Shown: positions 33,400 to 43,873, counted from the first letter of the stretch. The stretch: DNA of 64,000 nucleotides from Flavobacterium xueshanense (GCF_900112975.1 NZ_FONQ01000012.1:1-64000); one strand, 5' to 3'. Numbers and translations: made by a program. Notes: generated by a model from the sequence alone, not told the origin.

Positions 33400-34668
33400 T
33401 TATTCGGTTTTCTTTCCAAAATCGGCTGGAAAAATCAAAAATCGGGATAAAATCAATCCTGGAATGGTTGCCAAAAATACCCAAATAAAGAAATTTCCAT
33501 AGCCCAGATATTCTTGGATATAACCGCTCAACATTCCCGGAAGCATCATTCCTAAAGCCATAAATCCGGTTGCGATAGAGTAGTGGGACGTTTTTGATTC
33601 GCCATCTGCCACATAAATTAGATACATCATGAAAGCCGCAAACCCAAATCCATAGCCAAATTGTTCCGCAATTACCGTTAAATAAACGTAGATCACGGAA
33701 CCCGGATGAAAATGGGAGAGTAATATAAACCCTATTATGGGTAAGTGCATAGTTAAAATCATGGGTAGCATCCATTTTCCTAATCCATCTCTAGATATGA
33801 CTATACCGCCCAAAATCCCACCAACAGTTAATGCAATAACCCCGAAAGTGCCATATATTATACCAACATCCTGAGTGGTTAATCCCATTCCGCCTGCAGT
33901 TGTCGGATCGATAAGAAAAGGAGTCAACATTTTTAATAATTGAGATTCTCCTAATCTAAACAATAAAATGAAAGCCAAAACTAAACCAATTTGTTTCTTT
34001 TGAAAAAAAGTGGCAAAAACAACAGCAAAACTTTTATTAGGAACCGATTCCGCTTTTGTTTCCAAGATTTTTGCTTCAATTTTTGGAGTCGAAAAATAAT
34101 TGTAAATGGTAATTACAGTCATTATGATACCGACAATTACCATCGTATAGGACCATGCTTTTTGCTTATCGCCATATTCTTGTTCTAAATAACCCGCAAT
34201 AAACACTATTAATCCATTTCCAGTAAGCATGGAAAGTCTATAAAAAGTACTCCTGATTCCAAGGAAAAAAGACTGTTGGTCTTTCTCTAATGCCAGCATA
34301 TAGAATCCATCACTGGCAACATCATTAGAAGCGGAAGCAAATGCAGCAACCCAAAAAACGGCTAAACTAATAACGAAAAAATTGCTTAAAGGAATTGTTA
34401 AACCTACAATTAAAAAAGCGACAGAAATGAGCAATTGCATGGTTAAAAACCACTTTCTTTTAGTCGAATAAAGATCAATAAATGGGCTCCACAACGGTTT
34501 AATTACCCATGGTAAATAAAGTAAACTGGTATAAATCCCAATATCCTCATTGTTGATTCCGAGGTTTTTATACATAATCACCGATACCGAAATAATGATG
34601 GCATAAGGCAATCCGGAAGCAAAGTTTAAAACGGGAATCCAATACCAAGGTCTGTTGTCTGTTTTCAT
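33400..34668 (-). CDS. ampG: AmpG-like muropeptide permease (MFS)
   Basis: 422 residues with about 12 membrane segments. The N-terminus (PWYWIPVLNFASGLPYAI), then LLYLPWVIKPLWSPFIDLY and ASNDVASDGFYMLAL match the AmpG branch of the major facilitator superfamily, which carries anhydro-muropeptides from periplasm to cytoplasm. It sits 26 bases after a glycoside-hydrolase-like gene and before nagZ, so the three form a cell-wall recycling cluster. Length is normal. Substrate is inferred from family and neighbours. Confidence 0.88.
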   Translation of the reverse strand: MKTDNRPWYWIPVLNFASGLPYAIIISVSVIMYKNLGINNEDIGIYTSLLYLPWVIKPLWSPFIDLYSTKRKWFLTMQLLISVAFLIVGLTIPLSNFFVISLAVFWVAAFASASNDVASDGFYMLALEKDQQSFFLGIRSTFYRLSMLTGNGLIVFIAGYLEQEYGDKQKAWSYTMVIVGIIMTVITIYNYFSTPKIEAKILETKAESVPNKSFAVVFATFFQKKQIGLVLAFILLFRLGESQLLKMLTPFLIDPTTAGGMGLTTQDVGIIYGTFGVIALTVGGILGGIVISRDGLGKWMLPMILTMHLPIIGFILLSHFHPGSVIYVYLTVIAEQFGYGFGFAAFMMYLIYVADGESKTSHYSIATGFMALGMMLPGMLSGYIQEYLGYGNFFIWVFLATIPGLILSRFLIFPADFGKKTE

Positions 34669-34694
34669 TTTAGCGTTTTATATTCGATTCAATT

Positions 34695-36227
34695 TTACAG
34701 CGTAAAGTTCACTAAAGTTGCTTCACTTTCATTACCATAAAAATCAATGAATGTAATCGCACAGGTTGTATTTTTGTCTAACTTATAGGATGGAATCACA
34801 ACTTCAACCGTATCATTATCATCTTTGAATGCTATTTTATCAATAATTTGACTTGGATCGTTGATGTCAATTTTTGAATTGAATTTGGCTCCATAAACCA
34901 TTACGTAACGCACTTTACTGTACAAAGGATAAGTGACATTAAATCGTGACGCAATTGGATCTATCAAAATATTATTCGCTGTAGGTACGATAGCCATTTT
35001 TTTAATGGAACCAGGCACTACAGTTGGAAGAGCAGCATATTTGTATTGGTTTTCTGTTAGTAACTTAGTCACACTTTGATTTCTGTTCAAAAATGATTTG
35101 GCACTAAAAAAAGCATTTCCCTGAATGTTTTTGTAGGATCTGGTAATGTCAATTTGATTTGGGATTTCATTTGGATTATTCCATCTTTTATCAGAATCAG
35201 CGTTGATTTTATACGTTCCATTTCCAATGTAAATTGCTGTATTCGTTGAGTTTTCAGACCACCAACGTAGTAGTTTTGAATAGGAAGCTTTTGGATGATC
35301 CATGCTCCAATACAATTGCGGAACGAGGTAGTCAATCCATTTATTTTCCATCCATGCTAAAGGATCAGCGAATAAATCGTCGTAATTCGTTTGTCCTGCT
35401 TCGGTTTCAGAACCTCTGGGATCTACTGATTTATTTCTCCAAACTCCAAATGGGCTGATGCCAAATTGCACCCACGGTTTGATGTTTTTTATCGAAAGGG
35501 AAACACATCGTACAAAATTATTCACATTCGAACGTCTCCAATCTTCGATACTTAATCCATTACCGTATTTTTTGAAAGAATCGGTATCATCAAATAGTTC
35601 TCCTTTTATTCTGTACGGATAAAAATAATCATCAAAATGTATTGCATCAATATCATATTTTTCCACAACCTCTTCTACGATTGCCGTCAAGTGGTTTTGA
35701 ACTTCGGGTAATGCCGGATTGTAATAATATTTTCCACCATATTTAATCATCCAATCTGGATGCTTGAAAAAATCATGTTGCGGACTTAAAAGCGACGTAT
35801 TGTAATCCATTGTAGCTCTATATGGATTCATCCAAGCATGAAATTCAAAACCTCTGGCGTGGGTTTCAGCAATCATCCAGGCTAATGTATCAAAATAAGG
35901 TTTTGGAGCTTGTCCTTCTTTACCGGTCAAAAAACGTGACCACGGTGCTAATTCTGTTGGATAAAAAGCATCACCAACACTTCGAATCTGAACAATGACA
36001 GCATTATAATTTAGTTTTTTGTAGGTTTCTAAAATCTCAATATAATCCGCTTTTTGTTTGGCAACATTATCAGTGCTCATTTTTGGCCAGTCAATATTTA
36101 CCACAGTAGCAATCCAAACGGCTCTAAATTCATTTTTTGGATTTGTAGCCAATGCTTGTGCGTTACCATTCCAAAAAGAAAGTAAAAGGAACGTAATAAG
36201 CAAAAGGGTGTGCTTGCAATTTTTCAT
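34695..36227 (-). CDS. GHL10/DUF187 glycoside-hydrolase-like protein, secreted
   Basis: 510 residues. A signal peptide (MKNCKHTLLLITFLLLSFWNGNAQA) precedes a TIM-barrel domain (about 30-370) with EFRAVWIATVVNIDWP, FHAWMNPYRATM and IDAIHFDDYFYPY, the usual motifs of the glycosyl-hydrolase-like 10 (DUF187) family. A C-terminal β-sandwich-like domain follows (about 410-510). Related enzymes have been reported to act on peptidoglycan glycan strands; here the neighbouring AmpG and NagZ genes support that. Predicted to be periplasmic or outer-membrane associated. It is the first gene of its operon. Confidence 0.85.
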   Translation of the reverse strand: MKNCKHTLLLITFLLLSFWNGNAQALATNPKNEFRAVWIATVVNIDWPKMSTDNVAKQKADYIEILETYKKLNYNAVIVQIRSVGDAFYPTELAPWSRFLTGKEGQAPKPYFDTLAWMIAETHARGFEFHAWMNPYRATMDYNTSLLSPQHDFFKHPDWMIKYGGKYYYNPALPEVQNHLTAIVEEVVEKYDIDAIHFDDYFYPYRIKGELFDDTDSFKKYGNGLSIEDWRRSNVNNFVRCVSLSIKNIKPWVQFGISPFGVWRNKSVDPRGSETEAGQTNYDDLFADPLAWMENKWIDYLVPQLYWSMDHPKASYSKLLRWWSENSTNTAIYIGNGTYKINADSDKRWNNPNEIPNQIDITRSYKNIQGNAFFSAKSFLNRNQSVTKLLTENQYKYAALPTVVPGSIKKMAIVPTANNILIDPIASRFNVTYPLYSKVRYVMVYGAKFNSKIDINDPSQIIDKIAFKDDNDTVEVVIPSYKLDKNTTCAITFIDFYGNESEATLVNFTL

Positions 36228-36397
36228 CGGAGTATCGTTTATATAGTGTCCAAAAATAGTTTTTTTAGTGAAATTTACCAGTTAAAATGGTTTTAAAATT
36301 TGACTTATTTTACCAGCGCAATTTCTTTGCCAATTTTTTTAAAATGAAATTAAAGAATACTTTCCAGTAAATAACAAAAGAATTTGAATTTTTCTTA

Positions 36398-36436
36398 TTT
36401 GTTCTTAAGGTGTAAACCGCTATATATTTATATTTG
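36398..36436 (+). promoter_or_regulatory. Candidate promoter of the FAD/Fe-S oxidase gene
   Basis: TTTG (36398-36401) followed after 21 bases by TATATTTA (36423-36430); a second -7-like box TATATTTG overlaps at 36429-36436 but is too far from the -33 element. The start codon is about 30 bases downstream. Confidence 0.4.
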
Positions 36437-36464
36437 TGAAAATAATAGCAATTTACTACATTAC

Positions 36465-39380
36465 ATGTTAATCACGCCTCAACTACAAGAATTATCTCAG
36501 TCATTAGAAGGAATACTTTTATACGATGATCTCCATAAGACGCTGTATGCCACCGATGCTTCAGCATATCGAATTATACCAGTTGCTGTAGCGATTCCAA
36601 AATCAGAGGAAGATATTGTCAAAATTATTCGCTTTGCAGCAAAAAATAAGATTTCAATCACGCCCAGAACTGCCGGAACATCATTGGCAGGACAAACAGT
36701 AGGTAGTGGAATTATCGTGGATGTTTCGAAACATTTTACCAAGATTGTCGCTTTTGATTCTATTAAAAAAACGGTTACCGTACAGCCGGGAGTAATTCGG
36801 GATGAACTGAATTTATATTTAAAACCGCACGGATTGTTTTTTGGTCCCAATACTTCGACTTCCAATCGTTGTATGATAGGCGGAATGGTAGGCAATAATT
36901 CATCTGGAACAACGTCAATTCGGTACGGAGTTACCCGCGATAAAATAGTGGAAATTAAAGCAGTTTTGAGTGATGGAAGTTCGGCAGTATTTAAAGAAAT
37001 GACTTCTGCTGAATTCATTGAAAAAATAAAAGGGAACACGCTTGAAAGTTCTATTTACAAGACCATTTATGAGGAACTTTCGAATACAGAAAATCAAAAA
37101 GAGATTATCAAGGAATTTCCGAAACCTGAAATTCACCGAAGAAATACGGGTTACGCGATTGATTTATTATTGAAATCAGAACTTTTTGGAGGAACAGAAA
37201 ATACTATAAATTTAGGGAAACTCCTTTGCGGAAGCGAAGGAACACTAGCTTTTACCACCGAAATTACGTTGAAAGTTGATAATTTACCACCAACGAATAA
37301 TGTAATGGTAGTGGCTCATTTTCATACCATTCAGCAAAGTTTAGAAGCTGTGGTTACTGCGATGAAACACCATTTATACACTTGTGAAATGATGGATGAC
37401 ACTATATTAGATTGTACAAAAACCAACCGGGAACAAACTAAAAACCGATTTTTCATTCAAGGAGAACCAAAAGCGGTTATAATGCTCGAAGTGGCGTCGC
37501 ATCACAGTATGGAAGATGCCGAAAGACAAGCTGATGATTTAATTGCTGATTTGGAAAGAAACAATTTCGGGTATGCTTTGCCAAAAATTTACGGAGCTGA
37601 TATTGATAAAATAAATGAGTTGCGCAAAGCAGGTCTTGGACTTTTAGGAAGTATTGTAGGCGATAATAAAGCGGCTGATTCTATTGAAGATACCGCCGTT
37701 GAGTTGAGTGATTTACCCAATTATATTGCCGAATTCACTGCCATGATGGAGCGTCACGGTCAGAGTGCCATATATTATGCACATGCCGGGGCCGGAGAAA
37801 TTCACTTGCGACCGGTTTTGAATTTGAAAACAACAGAAGGGCTGCATCAATTTAGAAACATCGCAACTGAAGTAGCCATTTTGGTGAAAAAATATAGAGG
37901 ATCTTTAAGTGGGGAACATGGCGACGGAATTGTTCGTGGCGAGTTTTTGTCTTTTATGATTGGAGACAAGAATTATGAATTGTTGAAAAGAATCAAACAT
38001 GCTTTTGATCCTAACACTATTCTGAACGTTGGGAAAATCGTAAATGCGTTCAAAATGGATGAAAACCTGAGGGTGGAAGCGGGCAGAGTGGAACCGGAGA
38101 TACAAACGATTCAGGATTTTTCAGATAGTATGGGCATTTTGCGTGCAGCGGAAAAATGCAATGGTTCGGGTGATTGTAGAAAATTACCTTCGGCGGGTGG
38201 AACTTTATGTCCCAGTTACCGCGCGACCCGAAATGAAAAAGATACGACGCGCGCCAGAGCCAATGCGTTGCGAGAATATTTAACGCATTCCGAAAAAGAC
38301 AATAAGTTCGACCATGAAGAATTGTATAAAGTATTTGAATTGTGTGTGAGTTGTAAAGCTTGCGCCAGCGAATGTCCCAGTAATGTGGATGTGGCAGCAT
38401 TAAAATCGGAGTTTTTGTACCAATACCAAAAAGCAAATGGATTTTCATGGCGCAATAAAGGGTTTGCTTTTAATGCTAAATTGAATGGATTGGGAAGTAT
38501 CACTCCAAAGTTTACGAATTTCATGGTGAACTTGCCCTTTGTAAAAAAAAGTATGGGAATTGCTGCCAAAAGACAAGTGCCGCTTTTGGCTCCAAAGACA
38601 TTTCGAAAATGGTACGAAAAAAATTGGAATCAATCGCCAAGTGATTTTTTTGTAAACGGAAAAGTATGTTTGTTTTGCGATGAATTTACTAATTATTATG
38701 ATGTTTCAGTTGGAATCGATGCGTACGAGTTATTGACAAAATTAGGATATGAAGTGATTCTGGTGGATCACGAAGAAAGCGGAAGGGCTTTTATCTCTAA
38801 AGGTTTTCTCGAAGAAGCAAAAGCAATTGCGAATATAAATGTTGCCGTTTTTTCGAATTATATTACTGCAGATTTACCTTTGATAGGAATCGAACCTTCG
38901 GCGATACTGACATTTAGAGACGAATACATTCGCTTGGCCGATGATAAAGAAAGTGCCCAAAAATTAGCCGAAAATGTATTTACGATTGAAGAGTTTTTCA
39001 AAAATGAAATTACAAAAGGTAAAATTCATGCGGAACAATTTTCTGAGGAGGAAAAAACAATAAAAATTCACGGACATTGCCATCAAAAGTCATTAAGCAC
39101 CATGGAAGCGACTTTTGCGATGTTGAATGTGCCAAAAAACAGTTCGGTTACCATTTATAATTCGGGTTGTTGTGGCATGGCAGGTTCTTTTGGATACGAA
39201 AAAGAACATTATGAAATCAGCATGCAAATGGGAGAAGACACGTTGTTTCCAAAAATTAGAGCCACTGAAACAACAACATCCATTGCTGCAGCAGGAACGA
39301 GTTGTCGCCACCAGATTTTTGATGGAACCAACAGAAAAGCATTGCATCCGGTCACAATTTTAAGGAGCTGTTTGAAATAG
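36465..39380 (+). CDS. FAD-linked oxidase with Fe-S and CCG domains, D-lactate dehydrogenase-like
   Basis: 971 residues from the ATG at 36465; a start 81 bases upstream is in frame but precedes the likely promoter. Residues about 35-260 are an FAD_binding_4 domain (TPRTAGTSLAGQTVGSG, then GGMVGNNSSGTTSIRYG), about 290-545 an FAD-oxidase C domain (HAGAGEIHLRPVLNL, GEHGDGIVRGEF). Residues about 590-690 hold Fe-S motifs (CNGSGDCRKL, CVSCKACASECPSNVD), and the C-terminus has Cys-rich CCG-type motifs (HGHCHQKSL, NSGCCGMAGSFGYE). Such fused enzymes oxidise D-lactate or 2-hydroxyacids and pass electrons to quinone. Substrate cannot be read from sequence. Confidence 0.85.
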   Translation: MLITPQLQELSQSLEGILLYDDLHKTLYATDASAYRIIPVAVAIPKSEEDIVKIIRFAAKNKISITPRTAGTSLAGQTVGSGIIVDVSKHFTKIVAFDSIKKTVTVQPGVIRDELNLYLKPHGLFFGPNTSTSNRCMIGGMVGNNSSGTTSIRYGVTRDKIVEIKAVLSDGSSAVFKEMTSAEFIEKIKGNTLESSIYKTIYEELSNTENQKEIIKEFPKPEIHRRNTGYAIDLLLKSELFGGTENTINLGKLLCGSEGTLAFTTEITLKVDNLPPTNNVMVVAHFHTIQQSLEAVVTAMKHHLYTCEMMDDTILDCTKTNREQTKNRFFIQGEPKAVIMLEVASHHSMEDAERQADDLIADLERNNFGYALPKIYGADIDKINELRKAGLGLLGSIVGDNKAADSIEDTAVELSDLPNYIAEFTAMMERHGQSAIYYAHAGAGEIHLRPVLNLKTTEGLHQFRNIATEVAILVKKYRGSLSGEHGDGIVRGEFLSFMIGDKNYELLKRIKHAFDPNTILNVGKIVNAFKMDENLRVEAGRVEPEIQTIQDFSDSMGILRAAEKCNGSGDCRKLPSAGGTLCPSYRATRNEKDTTRARANALREYLTHSEKDNKFDHEELYKVFELCVSCKACASECPSNVDVAALKSEFLYQYQKANGFSWRNKGFAFNAKLNGLGSITPKFTNFMVNLPFVKKSMGIAAKRQVPLLAPKTFRKWYEKNWNQSPSDFFVNGKVCLFCDEFTNYYDVSVGIDAYELLTKLGYEVILVDHEESGRAFISKGFLEEAKAIANINVAVFSNYITADLPLIGIEPSAILTFRDEYIRLADDKESAQKLAENVFTIEEFFKNEITKGKIHAEQFSEEEKTIKIHGHCHQKSLSTMEATFAMLNVPKNSSVTIYNSGCCGMAGSFGYEKEHYEISMQMGEDTLFPKIRATETTTSIAAAGTSCRHQIFDGTNRKALHPVTILRSCLK

Positions 39381-39568
39381 AAACTATTTTTTAAAAGACA
39401 GATAAATTGTGACTGGCTTTCGTTTTCCAAAAATAATGGAAGACTTTTTTAAAAATAAAAATAATAAAATTCTTTTATATTTTTATATCCGAACAAAATT
39501 TATATTATTGCAAACTGCAAGTAAAAAGGCGTAAAAATAGATTAATTTTTTAATGATAAAATTTAGAT

Positions 39569-41245
39569 ATGGCATTTTCAAGTTTATTTAGAAGAAAATC
39601 AACAACAACAATATTACAGCAAGGCGGTGATGGAGATCACACGGAACTCCATAAGGTATTGACAGTTAGGGATCTTACTTTTTTTGGGATTGCCGCAATC
39701 ATTGGTGGCGGAACTTTTAGCGCTATAGGAAATGCCTGTTTTTCGGGAGGTCCCGGAGTAGTAATACTTTATATTATTTGTGCTATTGCCTGCGGATTTA
39801 CCGCGATGTGCTACGCCGAATTTGCTTCACGTGTCCCAGTTTCTGGAAGTGCTTACACTTATGCGTACGTCTCTTTTGGGGAATTATTTGCATGGATTAT
39901 CGGATGGGCGTTGATAATGGAATATTCTATCGGGAACATTTATATTGCTTTTTCTTGGAGTGGCTATTTTACGAATTTGTTGGAAACTTTTCAAATTCAT
40001 TTGCCAGATTGGCTCACGATAAATTATCAATCGGCACATTCTGCCTTTTTAGAAAATAAAGCAGGAGAAGGATTTAATGCTTGGCAAACTGCACCGATGC
40101 TGGGCAGCTTGAGAATAATTTTTGATATGCCAGCAGTTGTAATCAATTTATTAATCACTTATTTAGTCTACAGAGGCACAAAAGAGTCTAGAAATATCAG
40201 CAATGTCATGGTAATGATTAAATTGGTGATAATAGTTTTGGTCATTGTTGTTGGCGCTTTTTATGTGGATATTGACAATTGGACACCGTTTATGCCAAAT
40301 GGTTTTAAAGGAGTTATGGGTGGTGTTTCGGCAGTTTTCTTTGCTTATATTGGGTTTGATGCCGTTTCAACATTAGCAGAAGAAAGTAAAAATCCGCAAC
40401 GTGATTTACCTCGCGGTATGATTTATTCCTTACTGGTTTGTACTGTTGTTTATATTATTTTAGCGTTGGTAATTACAGGGATGGTTTCCTATACATTGCT
40501 GGGCGTTAGCGATCCTTTAGCTGAAATATTTGCTTTAAAAGGCGTAAAATGGATGTTATTTATTGTTTCCATTGCTGCCGTGGTGGCTATGACCAGTGTA
40601 ATGTTGGTTTTTCAAATGGGACAACCACGTATCTGGATGACAATGAGCCGTGATGGACTGATGCCAAAGAAATTTTCAGAAATTCATCCGAAATATAAAA
40701 CACCGGGGTTTGCAACTATAGTAACTGGTTTAGTGGTTGGAATTCCAATTTTTTTCACCGATGAAAACTTTGTATTGGACTTTACAAGTATTGGGACTTT
40801 ATTTGCTTTTGTCTTGGTTTGTGGCGGGGTTTTAATGTTATCTCCTCAAAGTGAAGCTGAAATTGCGGAGCGCAGGACCAACGGCAAATTCAAAATTCCA
40901 TACATAAACTCGAAGTTTATTTTTCCTCTAATGGTTGTGGCTGCAGCATTTTTAATTCAATATTTATTTCCGACATTCTTTGTGGATACTTTCGATTTCT
41001 CTCAAGATAAAATGGCAACAAATAGCACGATGATAATTTTCTTTATTTTGTGTATTGTGATGGCAATTTTGTCATTCCTCAAAAACCTTTCTTTAATTCC
41101 GTTATTGGGATTAATTTCGTGCTGTTATTTACTTACTGGAATGGCAATTTCTAACTGGAAATGGTTTGGTGTTTGGTTGTTAATCGGATTAGTGTTTTAC
41201 TTTTTTTACGGATATAAAAACAGTAAGTTAAATCCTAATAGGTAA
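39569..41245 (+). CDS. APC-family amino-acid permease
   Basis: 558 residues with about 12-14 membrane segments. The start of the transport core is LTFFGIAAIIGGGTFSAIGNA, which has the Gly-rich unwound helix of the amino acid-polyamine-organocation family. Later FFAYIGFDAVSTLAEESKNPQRDLP matches the cationic amino-acid transporter subgroup. It moves amino acids across the inner membrane, probably by proton symport. A strong terminator follows the stop by about 20 bases. Substrate is not predictable from the sequence. Confidence 0.9.
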   Translation: MAFSSLFRRKSTTTILQQGGDGDHTELHKVLTVRDLTFFGIAAIIGGGTFSAIGNACFSGGPGVVILYIICAIACGFTAMCYAEFASRVPVSGSAYTYAYVSFGELFAWIIGWALIMEYSIGNIYIAFSWSGYFTNLLETFQIHLPDWLTINYQSAHSAFLENKAGEGFNAWQTAPMLGSLRIIFDMPAVVINLLITYLVYRGTKESRNISNVMVMIKLVIIVLVIVVGAFYVDIDNWTPFMPNGFKGVMGGVSAVFFAYIGFDAVSTLAEESKNPQRDLPRGMIYSLLVCTVVYIILALVITGMVSYTLLGVSDPLAEIFALKGVKWMLFIVSIAAVVAMTSVMLVFQMGQPRIWMTMSRDGLMPKKFSEIHPKYKTPGFATIVTGLVVGIPIFFTDENFVLDFTSIGTLFAFVLVCGGVLMLSPQSEAEIAERRTNGKFKIPYINSKFIFPLMVVAAAFLIQYLFPTFFVDTFDFSQDKMATNSTMIIFFILCIVMAILSFLKNLSLIPLLGLISCCYLLTGMAISNWKWFGVWLLIGLVFYFFYGYKNSKLNPNR

Positions 41246-41265
41246 TAAGAACAAAGAATATACAA

Positions 41266-41290
41266 AAAGCCGTTTCTACTTCAGAAACGG
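41266..41290 (+). terminator. Terminator after the permease gene
   Basis: CCGTTTCT (41270-41277) pairs with AGAAACGG (41283-41290) over a five-base loop, followed by a run of seven T. It lies right after the APC permease gene. Confidence 0.85.
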
Positions 41291-41440
41291 TTTTTTTGTG
41301 TTTTGTAGTTAACTTTTGAAAAAGATATTAAACACAGAATTCAATAGACTCAACAAATAGATTGGTTTTCCACTGCATAATAAGTTTTGAACGTGTTACA
41401 ATACCATTTATTGATTGTGATTGCTCTTATAGCTAAATAA

Positions 41441-42334
41441 AGCACTTATGCAGGTGAAAAAAAAGTATTTAATAAAGCTACAATTAAGTGGCGTGGTAAT
41501 GTTATACATGACATGCTAAAAAATACTACTTATAAAGGTATTAGAGTGTGGAATCGTCATGAAAAAGGTAAAAAACAACGAATCGAAGCAAATTTTCCAC
41601 CAATTGTTACTGAAGATTTCTTTGACAGGGTAAATTAAAACCTTTTTAAGAATAAACAAAAAGTTGGAAAAAGAATTGAGTTTGAATATCTATTTAATGG
41701 TTTAATAATTTGCAGTTGTTGTGGCAAAGAATATCGTGGCAAAAAAAGAATTGTAAATAAGGATTCAGCTTACAAATGTATTCAACAAGGCAAATGTCCT
41801 AAATCAAGTGGTATATCAATTGTAAGATTTGAAAACTTTCTAATTCAACATCTATCTATTGATAAAAACTTGAAAGAATTATTAATAAACTTGCCCATCA
41901 ATACAAATGATGGAGTTGTTTTAAAAAGTAAATTAATTAAATATGAAGAAGAGCTTAAAAAGAAAATCAAATTAAAAGAAAAACATTTAAAATGGTTGAA
42001 TGATGAATATTTAGAAGGTTATGATTCCATTAGAGAACAGTATAGGAAAAATGTAAAAGATATTGATAACGTAAATAATAATATTGAAATTTTAAAGTGT
42101 GAGATTCTTGAATCTGATTCAAATTTTGCTAAGTTAAAAGTTGAAAATGCTACTAATGAATATCAACTTACAACAAATTTTGATGACACTAAAAGACTTA
42201 TTCATTCGTTAGTTGAAAGAATAACAGTCACACATAGAAAGTTGGATAAGGGTGGGGTTTTTAATGTTGTAATTAAGTATAAAGGATTTGAAGAGTATTC
42301 AACATTTACAACAAATTGGTTCAGTTTGAAATAG
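41441..42334 (+). pseudogene. Large serine recombinase remnant
   Basis: The frame opens at 41441 with no start codon. It reads KATIKWRGNVIHDMLKNTTY and then GIRVW, the Recombinase-domain pattern, and FPPIVTEDFFDRVN, then hits a TAA at about 41637. The same frame goes on with LFNGLIICSCCGKEYRGKKR (a four-Cys zinc ribbon), a long coiled coil (about 41900-42130) and ERITVTHRKLDKGGVFNVVIKYK, and stops at 42332. These are the middle and C-terminal domains of large serine recombinases. The N-terminal catalytic domain is missing and there is an internal stop, so it is dead. It lies next to the truncated end of the DUF2400 gene. Confidence 0.8.
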
Positions 42335-42534
42335 GTTTGGCTGTATTATTCACGTGGTGAAGAAACAAATGAACAACAACTTATTGAAGATATTGAAAAG
42401 ACAAAAGCTTTATTAGATTTTAAAGGGATTCCATACACTGATGAAGATTTTAATGATTTTGTTGCTGGTGATTCTGTTTCAATGATGATGGATGAAATAG
42501 TACTTGATAATAAAAATCTTGTTGAATTTAACTA
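42335..42534 (+). pseudogene. Fragment of a second element gene
   Basis: An open frame without a start codon reads VWLYYSRGEETNEQQLIEDI, then KTKALLDFKGIPYTDEDFND, and ends with a stop at 42532-42534. I do not recognise the family. It follows directly after the serine recombinase remnant and is probably part of the same decayed element, which ends near 42577 where the DUF2400 gene begins. Confidence 0.45.
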
Positions 42535-42563
42535 ACTCTCTTTATATAAGACGATTATATTTT

Positions 42564-43073
42564 TCAATAGACTACCTTATTCAACCGCATAAATATATTA
42601 ATTCTTTTTGCTGCGGAATTATTCAGCGGATCCGAAATATGTTTCTGAGTTCTATACTGATGTGGAATTTCGAAGAATATTTTTTTGAATTCATGGATAC
42701 TTTTTTGCATCGAATTGGTTTCCTGATGTTTGCTGAACACTGTTTCTAAACCGCCATGATTGGTGTAAATGTGCTGTAAACTTCTAATAAAACTGGCAAA
42801 ATCAATTCCGTTGAACGTGCGGTGTACAAAAGTTTCCAATCGTTCCAAATCATTTTCGGTGTGCGACATTACAAAATCAAACGGCGCATTTCCCATCAAA
42901 TCCATCATTCGATTTCCCCAAGCAATAGTAGCACTTAGAAAACCGGCAATTTCAATGTCTTCTTTTAGTGAGAATAAATGTGGAATTTGTACCGGATCAC
43001 TTTCTATGAAATCAAATGTGTTGTATTGCAAGACTTTTTCGTCGAGAAAATCTTTAAGTTCTGATGAATTCAT
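42564..43073 (-). pseudogene. DUF2400 (TIGR02757) gene, C-terminus lost
   Basis: 169 residues. The start (MNSSELKDFLDEKVLQYN) and the body (SDPVQIPHLFSLKEDIEIAGFL, IAWGNRMMDLMGNAPFDFV, SAAKRINIFMR) match the TIGR02757/DUF2400 family, whose members are about 250-260 residues long. After RINIFMR the usual W-M-V-R and following 80-odd residues are absent; the frame leaves the family and stops at LNKVVY. The break falls near 42577-42585, where decayed mobile DNA starts. The lost end is not found on the other side of the element (41246-41440). Function of the family is not known. Confidence 0.8.
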
Positions 43074-43133
43074 TATTGATGATGAATTTGAATACTAATT
43101 TTTTTAGGAAGTACGGCTTGTTCTTGAAAGGTA

Positions 43134-43211
43134 TAGCCCAGATAGAAACGGCATCCTTTTTATTTTTTCTTTAAAAATAAAAAGATAGAGTGTATAGCTG
43201 GAAATAGCTCC
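43134..43211. repeat. Interspersed hairpin repeat, copy A
   Basis: TAGCCCAGATAGAAACGGCA (43134-43153), then a hairpin with TTTTTATTTTT and AAAAATAAAAA-type arms (about 43155-43183), then GATAG...TATAGCTGGAAATAGCTCC to 43211. Ends and layout match the copy at 46933-47014 in reverse. It overlaps the last base of the ABC ATPase stop codon. Confidence 0.7.
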
Positions 43212-43873
43212 TAATTACTAATCAAACCGTCAACCATTATTAGTTTTCTATCGGCCATATTGGCTAACTCCTCATTGTGCGTTACAATGACAAAGGTTTG
43301 TCCCAATTCATCTCGCAGTTTAAAAAATAATTGGTGCAGGTTTTCAGCTGAAGCCGTGTCGAGATTTCCGGAAGGCTCATCAGCAAAAATAATGGCTGGC
43401 TTATTAATCAGCGCTCTGGCCACCGCCACACGTTGTTGTTCCCCACCAGAAAGTTCATTGGGTTTGTGGTTCATTCTATGTGAAAGACCAAGATATGTCA
43501 ATAATTTTTTGGCTTCAACCTCAGTTTCTTCTTTGGGTTTATTAGCAATAAATGCAGGAATACAAACATTTTCCAGTGCGGTAAATTCCGGTAATAATTG
43601 GTGAAATTGGAATATAAAACCTAAATTCAAATTCCTGAATTTAGATAAGTTTTTGTCATTCATGGTCAGAATGTCCTCATTGTTGATGCGTAATTCGATT
43701 CCATTTTCAACGGTTGGCTTGTCTAAAGTACCGAGAATTTGCAAAAGTGTCGTTTTTCCGGCACCTGACGCACCGACTATAGAGACGATTTCTCCTTTTT
43801 GAATATGCAAATCTACTCCTTTTAATACGTGCAGTTGATCGTAATATTTATGTAGATTTTTGGCTTGGATCAT
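43211..43873 (-). CDS. lolD: ABC transporter ATPase, LolD-like
   Basis: 220 residues from the ATG at 43873; a longer in-frame start at 43900 has no support. Walker A is GASGAGKTT, the signature [15 protein letters not shown], Walker [13 protein letters not shown], and the H-loop His in [10 protein letters not shown]. The subgroup is that of LolD/MacB/FtsE ATPases. LolD powers release of lipoproteins from the inner membrane to LolA. No permease gene is adjacent, so the partner (LolCE) is elsewhere. The nearest upstream gene on the other strand is msrA. Confidence 0.85.
   Translation of the reverse strand: MIQAKNLHKYYDQLHVLKGVDLHIQKGEIVSIVGASGAGKTTLLQILGTLDKPTVENGIELRINNEDILTMNDKNLSKFRNLNLGFIFQFHQLLPEFTALENVCIPAFIANKPKEETEVEAKKLLTYLGLSHRMNHKPNELSGGEQQRVAVARALINKPAIIFADEPSGNLDTASAENLHQLFFKLRDELGQTFVIVTHNEELANMADRKLIMVDGLISN

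Noticed and set aside
33395..33775. 126-codon minus-strand frame inside the AmpG-like gene
   Set aside because: Same-strand shadow of a membrane protein gene.
36497..37039. 180-codon frame antisense to the FAD/Fe-S oxidase
   Set aside because: Shadow frame; the plus strand has clear FAD-binding and Fe-S motifs.
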